From Candidimonas nitroreducens (GTDB lineage: Bacteria > Pseudomonadota > Gammaproteobacteria > Burkholderiales > Burkholderiaceae_B): a stretch of 64,000 nucleotides of DNA. Of the stretch, positions 17,647-25,997 are shown in pieces (positions within the stretch are counted from its first letter, which is position 1; each line of letters opens with the position of its first letter). Location of the stretch: the NCBI RefSeq assembly GCF_002209565.1, contig NZ_NJIH01000010.1:186001-250000 (forward strand), given 5' to 3'. The notes below the pieces were generated by a model. That model was given only the letters and a program-made list of their open reading frames with translations. It did not search any database and was not told where the DNA came from. The position numbers and the translations under genes are program-made.

Positions 17647-17943
17647 TCACTTTCGTAAGCCGTCACCGTACGAGTAATGGTCTAGCCGAACAGCGTTGCG
17701 TATCTTCTTTTCTACATGCTTTACCAGCTTGCTGTAAAGAAACGAGAAAAGCTTATCTATGTCTTTTGGGTTGTCGAAGTCTATCGGTGTCCCGGCCTGT
17801 TCCCAACGTTCAGCTAATATCCAGGCTTCGTTTTGTACGTCGTCGTGTTGACACTCGTTTCGGGTCGCGTTAGCAATCCGCCTGAACTTATGTCGATACT
17901 TTCTTGAGAACTGCATAAACTCGGCCAGCCGATCGTCATCCAT
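17647..17943 (-). CDS. Small protein resembling sigma-factor region 2
   Basis: I take the ATG at 17943 (MDDDRLAEFMQF), giving 98 residues; the longer frame upstream has no ribosome site. The sequence contains HDDVQNEAWILAERWEQAG, which resembles the aromatic-rich region 2 helix of sigma-70-like proteins, followed by KLFSFLYSKLVKHVEKKIR. No DNA-binding region 4 follows, so it is either a truncated sigma-like gene or an unrelated small protein. Confidence in the function is low. Confidence 0.45.
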   Translation of the reverse strand: MDDDRLAEFMQFSRKYRHKFRRIANATRNECQHDDVQNEAWILAERWEQAGTPIDFDNPKDIDKLFSFLYSKLVKHVEKKIRNAVRLDHYSYGDGLRK

Positions 17944-18208
17944 GGGGCAGCATCCAGTCAGAGAATGGAGACTATCAAGTATCTTATGGGGGTGATGGCA
18001 ATTTGATGAAATGAGACGGCAATTAGCAAGCATGCGATTGCCGTCATGGGCGGCTACTTTGCGAGACGTTCCTTCCGGGCATGCTCGTGGACGAAGCACT
18101 TCTGCAGGTGCTGCAGCCCGGCAGCAAGAAGATGCATCGTGCCTATCTGTGAGCCTATGCCCCGGCGCCTTCCAGGCGCTTGAAACCATAGCTTATAAAG
18201 GCACCATT

Positions 18209-18237
18209 TTGACGTACAATTATGGTCTATCTATTTA
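18209..18237 (+). promoter_or_regulatory. Promoter of the TacA/TacT-type toxin-antitoxin operon
   Basis: TTGACG (18209-18214) and TATTTA (18232-18237) are separated by 17 bp, a sigma-70 arrangement. A GGAGG ribosome site follows at 18245-18249 and the antitoxin ATG at 18258. RHH antitoxins normally bind at such a promoter. Confidence 0.6.
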
Positions 18238-18257
18238 CGGATGCGGAGGTATTTGCC

Positions 18258-18545
18258 ATGAGTGCAGCGACCGATACCAAACAGGAGCGCATTAATTTGC
18301 GGTTGGAGCACCGTGCTAAGCAGATGCTGGAACGTGCCGCGCGTTTCGAGGGAAAAACGGTCAGCAGTTTTATCCTGACCAGTGCCCTGGCGCATGCTGA
18401 AAAAACCATTGACGCGCACGAAGTCATGCGCCTGAACCGCCAGGATTCCGAGGCGTTCTTTAACGCCCTAGCCAAGCCTGTCCGACTCAACAAGAGGCTG
18501 GCCGCTGCCTTCAAGGAACATGAGCAGCGCGTAACCAGCAGATGA
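18258..18545 (+). CDS. DUF1778-family antitoxin (TacA-like)
   Basis: From the ATG at 18258, after GGAGG, the product has 95 residues. The N-terminus QERINLRLEHRAKQMLERAA is a ribbon-helix-helix DNA-binding domain of the DUF1778 group, followed by KTVSSFILTSALAHAEKTI. The C-terminal tail probably neutralises the acetyltransferase toxin. It overlaps the toxin gene by four bases (ATGA), as in other TacAT/AtaRT operons. Confidence 0.9.
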   Translation: MSAATDTKQERINLRLEHRAKQMLERAARFEGKTVSSFILTSALAHAEKTIDAHEVMRLNRQDSEAFFNALAKPVRLNKRLAAAFKEHEQRVTSR

Positions 18546-19045
18546 CTGACTATTCGTCTCTATTCATCTCGGCGCTGGACGGTAGCCACGAGAGATCTGG
18601 CTTTCACTGTGGTGTGACTTCACTGGATAATTATCTCCACAAACAAGCCCGCCAGGATATGGAGCGTCGCACCAGTCGTGTCTTTGTCGCGACGACACCA
18701 GCGAATCCGCACACCATCGTGGGCTATTACACATTGTCCACGCTGTCCATGGAACTCGACCAGTTACCTGACAGGATCGCCCGCAAATTGCCTCGACATC
18801 CCATCCCGGCAGCATTGCTGGGTAGGCTTGCCGTCGATCATCAAGCCCGTGGCCATGGTGTGGGCAGAATGCTGTTGGTCAATGCCATTCAGCGCACGTT
18901 GGCGGTCAGCGACCAGATCGCCATTTATGCCATGATCGTCGATGCCATTGACGATCAGGCACGTAGCTTCTATGAGCAGTTTGGCTTCTCGCTGCTGGGA
19001 TCTGGCAGTCATCGCCGATTGTTTCTGCCACTGAAGTCTGTTTAA
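18542..19045 (+). CDS. GNAT-family acetyltransferase toxin (TacT-like)
   Basis: The 167-residue protein is a GCN5-type N-acetyltransferase. FHCGVTSLDNYLHKQARQD at the N-terminus and the acetyl-CoA pyrophosphate loop HQARGHGVGRMLL are characteristic of TacT/AtaT toxins, which acetylate aminoacyl-tRNA and block translation. FYEQFGFSLLG near the C-terminus completes the fold. It is translationally coupled to its antitoxin and appears intact. Confidence 0.9.
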   Translation: MTDYSSLFISALDGSHERSGFHCGVTSLDNYLHKQARQDMERRTSRVFVATTPANPHTIVGYYTLSTLSMELDQLPDRIARKLPRHPIPAALLGRLAVDHQARGHGVGRMLLVNAIQRTLAVSDQIAIYAMIVDAIDDQARSFYEQFGFSLLGSGSHRRLFLPLKSV

Positions 19046-19079
19046 CATAAAAGTGGGCACCGCCAGCACATGGCGCCAA

Positions 19080-19345
19080 AGCTCGCGGCCAGTTATCCAT
19101 GCATGGATCGATTTGCCTGCGACGCCCAGACAAGCGTACAGCCGCGATCCCGACGATGATGTGTTTCTCCTCACGGTCTTGCATGGCAAGGCCGCTTCTG
19201 TGGGATTTGGCTCAGTTTATGCTGGCACAAATCGCGCTTCTCCTCAGCATCGATCTGGATGAAGCATTCGAGGCTGATATTGACCTGTGACAGCTCTGCC
19301 CCTAACAAGGATAGGTGTGCCTTGCATACGTATGCTGATTATTGG
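19080..19345 (+). pseudogene. Decayed copy of the PIN-toxin/small-gene locus of 13.3-13.7 kb
   Basis: In one frame the segment reads LPATPRQAYSRDPDDDVFLL and LHGKA, almost identical to an internal part of the PIN toxin. It then jumps, with a frameshift, to DLAQFMLAQIALLLSIDLDE, the small gene's tail. The non-coding sequence after the stop (through the CTTGCATACGTATG stretch) also matches the region after 13692. The middle of the locus is deleted and the antitoxin is absent, so it is a fossil of a duplication. Confidence 0.8.
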
Positions 19346-19360
19346 GTGCTGGCGTAGCGT

Positions 19361-19834
19361 CTATTCGACTGGCGTGACTCCGGGAGTCTTTTGCGCAGGT
19401 TCGAAGATGGTTCCACAGCGTTTGCATATCCATGACCGTTCCCAGGCCGCCTTCTGCGCATCATCTTCCGATCTGCGTTTTTTGTAGCCAGTGACCAGAC
19501 GGTAAATGGCGACGGCAACAGCAGCCAGAAGAAGGAAGTAAAGCCACTGCGGGTTGTGACCCGTAAAATCATGCCAGACGGACGGGACAACAAAGAACGC
19601 GACAACGGCCCCGATGAGGGAATACCACAACGAATTGGTCGTTAATGCCGGAGCGGCGGCGCGTTTTGCGAATTCGGTCAGAACCGTTTCGGTGGACTCA
19701 TGGTCTGCCGTGATCCGCCCACCGCCATCCATTCCTCCCTCGATTTTTCCTTTCCTCTTGATAACGGACTTGCCCTGCTCGTATGCCGTGGAACACAACA
19801 GGACATCGTCAGATTCACATTTTGGACATTGCAT
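19361..19834 (-). CDS. Membrane protein with split zinc-ribbon cysteines
   Basis: The 157-residue protein begins MQCPKCESDDVLLC and ends with a second Cys pair (WICKRCGTIFEP), suggesting a zinc ribbon formed from both termini. Between them are two hydrophobic segments, about residues 65-88 (LWYSLIGAVVAFFVVPSVW) and 96-114 (WLYFLLLAAVAVAIYRLVTG). Orientation and role are unknown. The ATG has weak Shine-Dalgarno support (GGAGGAG a little far upstream). No family function is recognised. Confidence 0.7.
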   Translation of the reverse strand: MQCPKCESDDVLLCSTAYEQGKSVIKRKGKIEGGMDGGGRITADHESTETVLTEFAKRAAAPALTTNSLWYSLIGAVVAFFVVPSVWHDFTGHNPQWLYFLLLAAVAVAIYRLVTGYKKRRSEDDAQKAAWERSWICKRCGTIFEPAQKTPGVTPVE

Positions 19835-19925
19835 TGTCGGTCTCCTCCCTGCTGGTTTTAAAAATTAATCTGATTTTTTGAGCCGGCCAGGTAGCCCTCT
19901 TCTACGCTCGGCTACCAGCTCGCCT

Positions 19926-20348
19926 CTATTGGTATTCCTTGCCATTCCATTTGAAGGTGTACGTACCGCTCTCAAACCGCAAGTCATGCATTCCGTGGTG
20001 CTTGGATGGCAGTACGAAGACCTTTCCGCCAGCAGCGGCAAGGCGGATTGATTTTCGAGCATACCCGGCGGATGTCGCGAGTACCGCGTAAGTCTGGCAG
20101 CCTGCGGAACCGCATCCCCCCGTGCTGTCGGAGCGCGCCAACAGATCGGGGCGATGGTCGTCGTTGAGATCGGCGTGCCCCACCTCAAAGGGTTGCAGGT
20201 CGCCATAGTCCGCACCCATTGCCCGCTTGAGGGCCTGGGTCTCGGACGCGGTGGGTTTCCCGTTTATCACCACACCAGGCGTTGCTGCTCCAACGGCAGT
20301 TTGCGTCACCAGCACCATCGCATATATGACTCCCACACTCAGCTTCAT
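19926..20348 (-). CDS. Secreted hypothetical protein with an FG-GAP-like calcium motif
   Basis: The 140-residue protein starts with a signal peptide (MKLSVGVIYAMVLVTQTAVG) after AAGGAGAA. The segment HADLNDDHRPDLLARSD is the Asp-rich D-x-N-x-D calcium loop seen in FG-GAP/VCBS repeats. Two cysteines in GGCGSAGCQTY could form a disulfide. It is probably periplasmic; no function is assigned. Confidence 0.7.
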   Translation of the reverse strand: MKLSVGVIYAMVLVTQTAVGAATPGVVINGKPTASETQALKRAMGADYGDLQPFEVGHADLNDDHRPDLLARSDSTGGCGSAGCQTYAVLATSAGYARKSIRLAAAGGKVFVLPSKHHGMHDLRFESGTYTFKWNGKEYQ

Positions 20349-20663
20349 GTTCTTCTCCTTGGCAAGAGCTAGAGCAAGCGCCGACGGTCAGGTATCGAGC
20401 AGTCACCGTCAGTGCCCTGACGCCCAATCAAGCTGAAGCTGATGGGAGCATGAACGAAATCTCACGACGGCACTACCAACCCTCCCAGGCGCCGACTTTC
20501 ATGATTTTTTTCAACGTTTTGGATCAGAATTAATAGTCGGCGGGGTATTTCCATGTTATTAGCAGTATCTTTTTTCTGTCAATTTATTTTTTTCTGTCAT
20601 TCTTTTCTGCCTATTGGGGCGCAATTCCGATTTCCCAGGTGATCAAGCAAACTCCACCTCGGC
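20349..20663. other. AT-rich intergenic region with short direct repeats
   Basis: No gene is seen. The segment is notably AT-rich for this genome and contains two copies of TTTTTTCTGTCA (20570-20581 and 20588-20599). It separates a minus-strand gene from a plus-strand gene fragment, so it may hold divergent promoters. Confidence 0.4.
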
Positions 20664-21026
20664 ATGGCCCGTCACAGCCTTGCGCCGGGCTGGTTCGACG
20701 ACGATCTTCACGTCCCGGCCAAGTCTGGCCAGGCATTCCTCACTTTGCTAGACCGGGACATCGATGCCGGCGTCAATGTCCAGCCACTTCCGGAGGATTC
20801 GGCTCAGTTCATGCCGGCGCAGCTCGCGCTTCACCCCGATGTTGATCTGGATGAAGACTGTGTTTCGGCTTTTTTTCGCCCGGCGACATCCATTGGCGTG
20901 CGCCTACAGCCAGTGTTTTTTGGTCTCCCAGCTCAAGGCATGAAAAATACGAGTGATTCGGATGCCAGATTGTCGGCGAACCATCGCCGTCATTTGCCAC
21001 GGGAACCGCTGAGTGTGATCGCGTAA
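20664..21026 (+). pseudogene. Third copy of the PIN-locus small gene, with altered 3' end
   Basis: The first 68 codons (MARHSLAPGWFDDDLHVPAK, then QAFLTLLDRDIDAGVNV and VDLDED) match the small gene at 13498-13692 and preserve what looks like its native N-terminus. After about base 20,860 the similarity ends abruptly and the frame runs into unrelated sequence to 21026. This is probably a truncated relic; expression is uncertain. Confidence 0.55.
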
Positions 21027-21104
21027 GAGCGGCGCGAATTGCGGCCGGAATGAGGGTCGATTAGCCACCTTCCGACGAGCCAGAGCGAATATCATATCGG
21101 TCAT

Positions 21105-22646
21105 ATGACACAACAACGGCCTTTAATCCTCCGCAGCCTAACTTGCCAAATTCTGGCTTGGTGCCTGTTCCTGCTTCTTGCGGGCGGCGCGCTGGCGGGA
21201 TGGCGATATCAATCACTGGCCAGCACGCTGGAGAACGAAAGCAATATTTTGCACAGGCTGGCCTCTCAACGGGCCGATCAGCACGACGCGCATCTGACCG
21301 CTTTATCGGCCGTTGCCAACACAACCGGCGATACGCAACACGCTCTGTTTCTTGATGTGGCCGCCACCATTGCCCACTTCTATCCCCGCATCGACGACAT
21401 ACAGCTAGTTCCGCTCGACGCGAGCGAAGGATCCGTGGGCATCGGGCCGCTCACGCCCGTTCTGGCACAACAGGTGCGCGAAGCGGCCATCAAGTCCGAT
21501 GGGCAACTCGCCTTGCTGCCCTATCCCGAACACGCCGACCACTATATGCTGGTCAAGCGCAGCCCCAACACGGACGATGCGCGCTACGGCCTCATGCTCG
21601 GCATCGACGCCGGCCAGCTCCTTGGCGAGGCCAGCCCCTTCTGGTCCAAGCCCGGTACCCTGCTGCAACTGTCCATGCCCGGCGGCCACGTGCTTGTCAG
21701 CCATCTACCCGCTGCAACGGAGGCCGTCCATTTTTCCAAAGCACTGGCCAGCGCGTCGCAGCCACTGGCTCTTGAAACGGGGATGACGATCGAACCAGGC
21801 GATCTGTTTCCTCCGGTTGAAACGGTGCTGACGCTGATGCTGGTCAGCGCGGCCTATATTGCCGTACTGGCCGCCTGGCGCCAGCGGGTGCGTACGCGCG
21901 CCGCGGTCGAACAGGCGCGCCTAAGCGCGCTGGAATCCCGCTTGGCGCATGCCTCGCGGGTCAACGCACTGGGTGAAATGGCCAGCGGCCTGGCGCACGA
22001 GCTGACGCAGCCGCTGACCGCCATTCTGGCCGAGGCCCAAGCCTGCCGCAGAATGCTCAGTCAAGGAGGCAGCGGCCCGTCTTTGACACCCGTGCTCGAA
22101 GACACCATTGCACAGGCGAAACGGGCATCCTCCATTCTGGAGCGGTTCCGCAACTGGTCGCGGCCCCAGCCCGTATGCGTCACCATGTTCGACCTGCGCG
22201 ACGCCCTGGACAATGTACGCGCCTTGTTGGCCTCCCAGGCGGCCTCATGCAATGCCAGGCTGACTTTCAACATGCCCGCCACGATAGTGCCCGTCAAGGC
22301 AGACCCGGTCGAAATGGAGCAGGTCGTCTTCAACCTTGTGCGCAACGGGCTCGAAGCGGTGGCCACGCAAGATGCGGGACAAGTGACCGTCACGCTCAGG
22401 CAAACAGTCTCCGAAATCATCCTCGACGTTTCCGACAACGGCCCGGGCGTCGCACCCGAACTGCGGGACAGGCTGTTTACGCCATTCACGACCAATCGGC
22501 CCGACGGAACGGGTCTGGGCTTGACGTTGAGCCAGCGCCTCATAGAGCGTGCCAACGGGGATATCTTCCTGGTCGACGAAGGCCCGGGCGCCACGTTCAG
22601 GATCATCCTGAAGACACAGAACCAGTACATGGAATCAACGCCGTGA
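21105..22646 (+). CDS. Membrane sensor histidine kinase
   Basis: The 513-residue kinase has a first membrane helix (about 14-33), a periplasmic sensor of about 200 residues (34-237) and a second helix (about 239-258). The cytoplasmic part has the phosphoacceptor His298 in SGLAHELTQPLTAI and an HATPase domain with NLVRNGLEA (N box), DVSDNGPGV (G1) and GTGLGLTLSQRL (G2). The H-box type is that of FixL/DctB-like kinases. It overlaps the response regulator gene by four bases. A secreted HbpS-like protein is encoded just downstream, which suggests it may be the sensed partner (inference). Confidence 0.92.
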   Translation: MTQQRPLILRSLTCQILAWCLFLLLAGGALAGWRYQSLASTLENESNILHRLASQRADQHDAHLTALSAVANTTGDTQHALFLDVAATIAHFYPRIDDIQLVPLDASEGSVGIGPLTPVLAQQVREAAIKSDGQLALLPYPEHADHYMLVKRSPNTDDARYGLMLGIDAGQLLGEASPFWSKPGTLLQLSMPGGHVLVSHLPAATEAVHFSKALASASQPLALETGMTIEPGDLFPPVETVLTLMLVSAAYIAVLAAWRQRVRTRAAVEQARLSALESRLAHASRVNALGEMASGLAHELTQPLTAILAEAQACRRMLSQGGSGPSLTPVLEDTIAQAKRASSILERFRNWSRPQPVCVTMFDLRDALDNVRALLASQAASCNARLTFNMPATIVPVKADPVEMEQVVFNLVRNGLEAVATQDAGQVTVTLRQTVSEIILDVSDNGPGVAPELRDRLFTPFTTNRPDGTGLGLTLSQRLIERANGDIFLVDEGPGATFRIILKTQNQYMESTP

Positions 22647-23251
22647 TACATCCAGTCTATTTGGTCGACGACGACGAGGCGGTGTGCCGTGCGCTGAGCT
22701 TGCTATTGTCCACGGTCGATATCCACGTCGTCGCTTTTACCGACCCGCAGGCCTTTCTTGCACAAGTCCCCAGGCTCCAGCCGGGCTGTCTGATTTTCGA
22801 TATCCGCATGCCGGCCATTTCGGGACTTAAGCTGCAGGAACGACTGGCTGAAAGCGGCGTCGGCTGGCCCACCATCGTTATCTCGGGCCATGGCGACATC
22901 GAGGCCTGCCGACGCGCATTTCGCAATGGCGCGGTCGACTTTCTGTCCAAACCCATCGACGAACAGGATATCATCGACGCCATACAAAAAGGGCAGGACG
23001 CACTGGATCTCAGTCTGCGGCAACAGGCGCAGCAAGCGGAAACGCTGAATTTGCTCGCCACGCTCACGCCGCGCGAACGCCAGGTGCTCGACCTTGTCGC
23101 CCAGGGCTTCACCACCCGGCAGATCGCGAACGTCCTGAATCTTTCACCACGCACAGTCGATGCGCATCGAGTCGCCATAGGCACAAAGCTGGGCACGACT
23201 TCGCAGGCCGAGCTCACCCGCCTATGGTTGGAAGGTAACGGCACGGCCTGA
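22643..23251 (+). CDS. FixJ/NarL-type response regulator
   Basis: The GTG at 22643, within the kinase stop (GTGA), gives 202 residues starting VIHPVYLVDDDEAV; the longer upstream frame is a shadow of the kinase gene. The receiver has acidic residues DDDE at 9-12, the phosphoacceptor Asp53 (IFDIRMPAISG) and Lys in LSKPIDEQ. A LuxR-type helix-turn-helix (LTPRERQVLDLVAQG, TTRQIANVLNLSPRTV) occupies the last 65 residues. It is the cognate partner of the preceding kinase. Confidence 0.92.
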   Translation: MIHPVYLVDDDEAVCRALSLLLSTVDIHVVAFTDPQAFLAQVPRLQPGCLIFDIRMPAISGLKLQERLAESGVGWPTIVISGHGDIEACRRAFRNGAVDFLSKPIDEQDIIDAIQKGQDALDLSLRQQAQQAETLNLLATLTPRERQVLDLVAQGFTTRQIANVLNLSPRTVDAHRVAIGTKLGTTSQAELTRLWLEGNGTA

Positions 23252-23366
23252 AGGCGCCGGGACGCTTGCTAGGTACAACTACGTAGCGCATCGTGAAGCC
23301 TACGAATATCCGCCCGACGGCCAGAACAGTAACCTTTCCCTTGTTTTCAATTGGAAAGGAAGCAAT

Positions 23367-23855
23367 ATGATCCGCACACTGTCTATAGCCACTCTCTTGT
23401 TCGTACCCGTCGTGGCATCGGCCGCCACGCAACTGCCCAGTGCCCCCTATCTGCCGCTGGAACTGGCCACCAAGGCTGCGCAAACCGCCCTAAAGACCTG
23501 CACCGAACAAGGCTATGACGTCAGCGTCGCCATCGTGGCGCGCGACGGCGCAACCAAAGTACTGCTCAAGGCCGACAACTCGGGCCCCCACACGGCAAGC
23601 AGCGCACAAGGCAAAGCCTTCACTTCGGCGGCCATGGGACGCGATACCGCCGGGCTGGCCGATTTCATCGCCAGCAAGCCCGCCAATGACGGCCTGCGCG
23701 ATATGGACTCGCGCATGGTCATCCAGGGCGGCGGCCTGCCCATCAAGCTCGACAAGGCACTGGTGGCGGGCATAGGTGTGGGCGGCGCACCTTCGGGCGA
23801 CATCGACGCCGCTTGCGCGGCAGCTGGCCTCAAAGCCATCGGCGCGGTCAACTAA
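23367..23855 (+). CDS. Secreted HbpS/GlcG-family protein next to a two-component system
   Basis: This 162-residue protein has a signal peptide (MIRTLSIATLLFVPVVASA) and a single HbpS/GlcG domain (AAQTALKTCTEQGYDVSVA, IVARDGATKVLLKAD, QGKAFTSAAMG and GIGVGGAPSGDIDAACA). The ATG follows GGAAAGGAAG at about 8 bp. In Streptomyces, HbpS is secreted and modulates the neighbouring SenS/SenR kinase pair, and the layout here is analogous. Its 3' end overlaps the convergent LysR gene by 8 bp. Confidence 0.85.
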   Translation: MIRTLSIATLLFVPVVASAATQLPSAPYLPLELATKAAQTALKTCTEQGYDVSVAIVARDGATKVLLKADNSGPHTASSAQGKAFTSAAMGRDTAGLADFIASKPANDGLRDMDSRMVIQGGGLPIKLDKALVAGIGVGGAPSGDIDAACAAAGLKAIGAVN

Positions 23856-24702
23856 ACTGCCGGTTTCCCAGGGCGGCCGCCATCTTCCCGGCCAGCACAC
23901 ACGCCAGGCCGCTCTTGTCCCAGGTATAAATGGAAACAGCCATGGACGGCGCCATGCCGAAAGGTTCGTAGATACGCAGGCGGCGTCCCTTTGTCGCCTG
24001 CACAGGCAATAAGGACAGGCCAAGGCCGGCTTCCACGCCGACGAGCACGCTTTGCAGGCTGCTGCCGGAAAAGGCAATGTACCAGCGCCGGCGTTCCCGC
24101 TCTATGCGATCAAACATGGCCTCCCGATAGAGTCCCTCTGGCGGGAAGGCCACCAGCGGAATCGGGTCGCACCATGCTTGCACGGCGCCTGAGCTTTCAA
24201 ACCATGCCATGGGCTCGGGGAAACTGGCAAAGCAGTCGGCGCTTGCGGCGGGCTCTTTGACGACAACGATATCGAACTCACCGCCGCGATACTGTTCGGC
24301 CAAAGCGCGGCTCAGGCCCGTCGTGATGTCGAGCCGTATGGAGCTGTCAGTCGCGGCAAACGCCTTGAAGATTGCAGCCACGCAGCCACTGAAAATATCT
24401 TCGGGCAAGCCGATACGGACGGAGCTTGCGCCGGCTGGGTCACCCAGCGCCACGTGCGCCTCGCTTTCAAGCATCAGTATGCGCCGGGCATAGCCCAGCA
24501 GCCGCTCGCCGGACGCAGTAGCAAGTATGGGCCGCGCGCCGCGATCCACCAACTGGTGGCCAACCGATTCCTCCAGCCTTGCAATTTGCTGGCTGATGGT
24601 GGACTGCGTCATGTGCAGGCGATCGGCCGCAGCTGTGAAGCTGCCTGCGTCAACAATAGCTACAAACGCCCGAAGTAGGCGAAGATCAAACAATAGCGTC
24701 AC
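23848..24702 (-). CDS. LysR-family transcriptional regulator
   Basis: The protein has the LysR winged helix (LRLLRAFVAIVDAGSFTAAA, then MTQSTISQQIARLEE) and a periplasmic-binding-protein-like effector domain. I prefer the GTG at 24702, since LysR proteins usually start a few residues before LRLLRAFV; a TTG at 24732 would add ten residues. It is divergent from the ankyrin gene and convergent with the HbpS-like gene. LysR members usually act on a divergent neighbour, here 24831-25499 or the downstream deaminase. Confidence 0.88.
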   Translation of the reverse strand: MTLLFDLRLLRAFVAIVDAGSFTAAADRLHMTQSTISQQIARLEESVGHQLVDRGARPILATASGERLLGYARRILMLESEAHVALGDPAGASSVRIGLPEDIFSGCVAAIFKAFAATDSSIRLDITTGLSRALAEQYRGGEFDIVVVKEPAASADCFASFPEPMAWFESSGAVQAWCDPIPLVAFPPEGLYREAMFDRIERERRRWYIAFSGSSLQSVLVGVEAGLGLSLLPVQATKGRRLRIYEPFGMAPSMAVSIYTWDKSGLACVLAGKMAAALGNRQFS

Positions 24703-24830
24703 CCCATGCCCGATCTCAATCTGTTCATGCAAATCATATCATGCATGTTTTGAATGAAAATAATCCAATAATTTAATTTCCAAATAATATGTCGCTGGAT
24801 TATCCTTTTGCCCAACAACTTGGAGGTCAT

Positions 24831-25499
24831 ATGGTCAAGCCACTGGCCGCGATTTTCTGCTCAGTAGCCATGCTTGCAAGCACACACGCCCTTTCGGGAA
24901 CCGTCGTGAATCAATATCCCTTACATGCCGCGGCGGAACACAACGATGTTCAAACCCTAGAACGGCTCCTTTCAGAAAGGGCCGAGATCGAAGCACGCGA
25001 CGCGTCGGGCTCAACCGCCCTGTTGGCCGCAACCCGGGCGAACGCTGTGGATGCCGCCCGGACGCTGATCAATGCCGGCGGGGATGTCAATGCGAAAGAC
25101 CGTATCAACGACAGCGCCTATCTCTATGCCGGCGCGCGGGGTCACCTGGATATTCTGAAAATGACCTTGTCACACAACGCTGACCTGCAAAGCACCAACC
25201 GCTACGGAGGCACCGCCCTGATTCCGGCGGCCGAGCGCGGCCATGTCGAAACGGTGCAAACCCTTATCGAAGCGGGCGTAGCGGTTGATCATGTCAATAA
25301 TCTGGGCTGGACTGCCTTGCTCGAAGCCATCATTCTGGGCAACGGAGGCCAGCGACATCAGCAAATCGTCGACTTGCTGCTCAAGGCGGGCGCCAATCCT
25401 GATCTCGCCGACCGGGAGGGCGTCACACCACTGCAGCATGCCCGTTCACGCGGCTATCGCGAGATTGAAAGCGCGTTGCTGGCTGCCGGCAAACACTGA
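24831..25499 (+). CDS. Exported ankyrin-repeat protein
   Basis: From the ATG at 24831 (after GGAGG) the product has 222 residues with a signal peptide (MVKPLAAIFCSVAMLASTHA). About five ankyrin repeats follow, for example YPLHAAAEHNDVQTLERLL, GSTALLAATRANAVDAARTL and GGTALIPAAERGHVETVQTL. It is probably a periplasmic protein-binding scaffold. The deaminase gene follows after 20 bp, so the two may be co-transcribed under LysR control. Confidence 0.85.
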   Translation: MVKPLAAIFCSVAMLASTHALSGTVVNQYPLHAAAEHNDVQTLERLLSERAEIEARDASGSTALLAATRANAVDAARTLINAGGDVNAKDRINDSAYLYAGARGHLDILKMTLSHNADLQSTNRYGGTALIPAAERGHVETVQTLIEAGVAVDHVNNLGWTALLEAIILGNGGQRHQQIVDLLLKAGANPDLADREGVTPLQHARSRGYREIESALLAAGKH

Positions 25500-25519
25500 A
25501 ACTTCGAAAAGGATAAGGA

Positions 25520-25981
25520 ATGGAACAGGATGCGGATTTTCTCGGCCAGGCCATCGTCCTAGCTTATGCCAATGTCAAGCAAGGCGGGCGGCCCTTTGGG
25601 GCGCTGGTCGTCAAAAATGGCGAAATCGTCGCCCGGGGAGTCAACGAGATCGTGCAGACCAACGACCCGACCGCCCATGCGGAGTTGATGGCCATCCGGG
25701 CCGCAAGCAAGCAGCTGGGCACGGCTTCGCTCGCAGGCTGTTCGGTGTTTGCCAGCGGCCACCCTTGTCCCATGTGCATGGGCGCCATGCGCCTGGCAGG
25801 GATCAAGGCAGTAACTTACGCCTATTCCAACGAAGACGGCGATCCCTTCGGCCTGTCCACCGCCGAGATCTACGCCGACCTCGCCAAACCGTTTAGCCAG
25901 CAGTCCATGTCGATCCGACATGTGCCGATGCGCCTCGCGGGCCAGCCGGATCTGTATGCGCACTGGAGGCATCATCAATAA
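25520..25981 (+). CDS. Nucleoside/guanine deaminase of the cytidine-deaminase fold
   Basis: This 153-residue zinc hydrolase shows the CDA signature: His-Ala-Glu in DPTAHAELMAI and the zinc cysteines in HPCPMCMGAM. RPFGALVVKNGEIVARGVNE is typical of bacterial guanine deaminases and tRNA-specific adenosine deaminases. Its lack of the TadA-type C-terminal region and the DLYAHWRHH ending favour a free-base deaminase. It acts in the cytosol. RBS AAGGATAAGG precedes the ATG. Confidence 0.85.
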   Translation: MEQDADFLGQAIVLAYANVKQGGRPFGALVVKNGEIVARGVNEIVQTNDPTAHAELMAIRAASKQLGTASLAGCSVFASGHPCPMCMGAMRLAGIKAVTYAYSNEDGDPFGLSTAEIYADLAKPFSQQSMSIRHVPMRLAGQPDLYAHWRHHQ

Positions 25982-25997
25982 GCGAGAGCGCTGGCTC

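Noticed and set aside
22175-22642. N-terminal extension of the FixJ-type regulator
   Set aside because: This part is an out-of-frame shadow of the kinase gene, rich in Arg, Gly and Pro; the receiver domain starts at the GTG at 22643.
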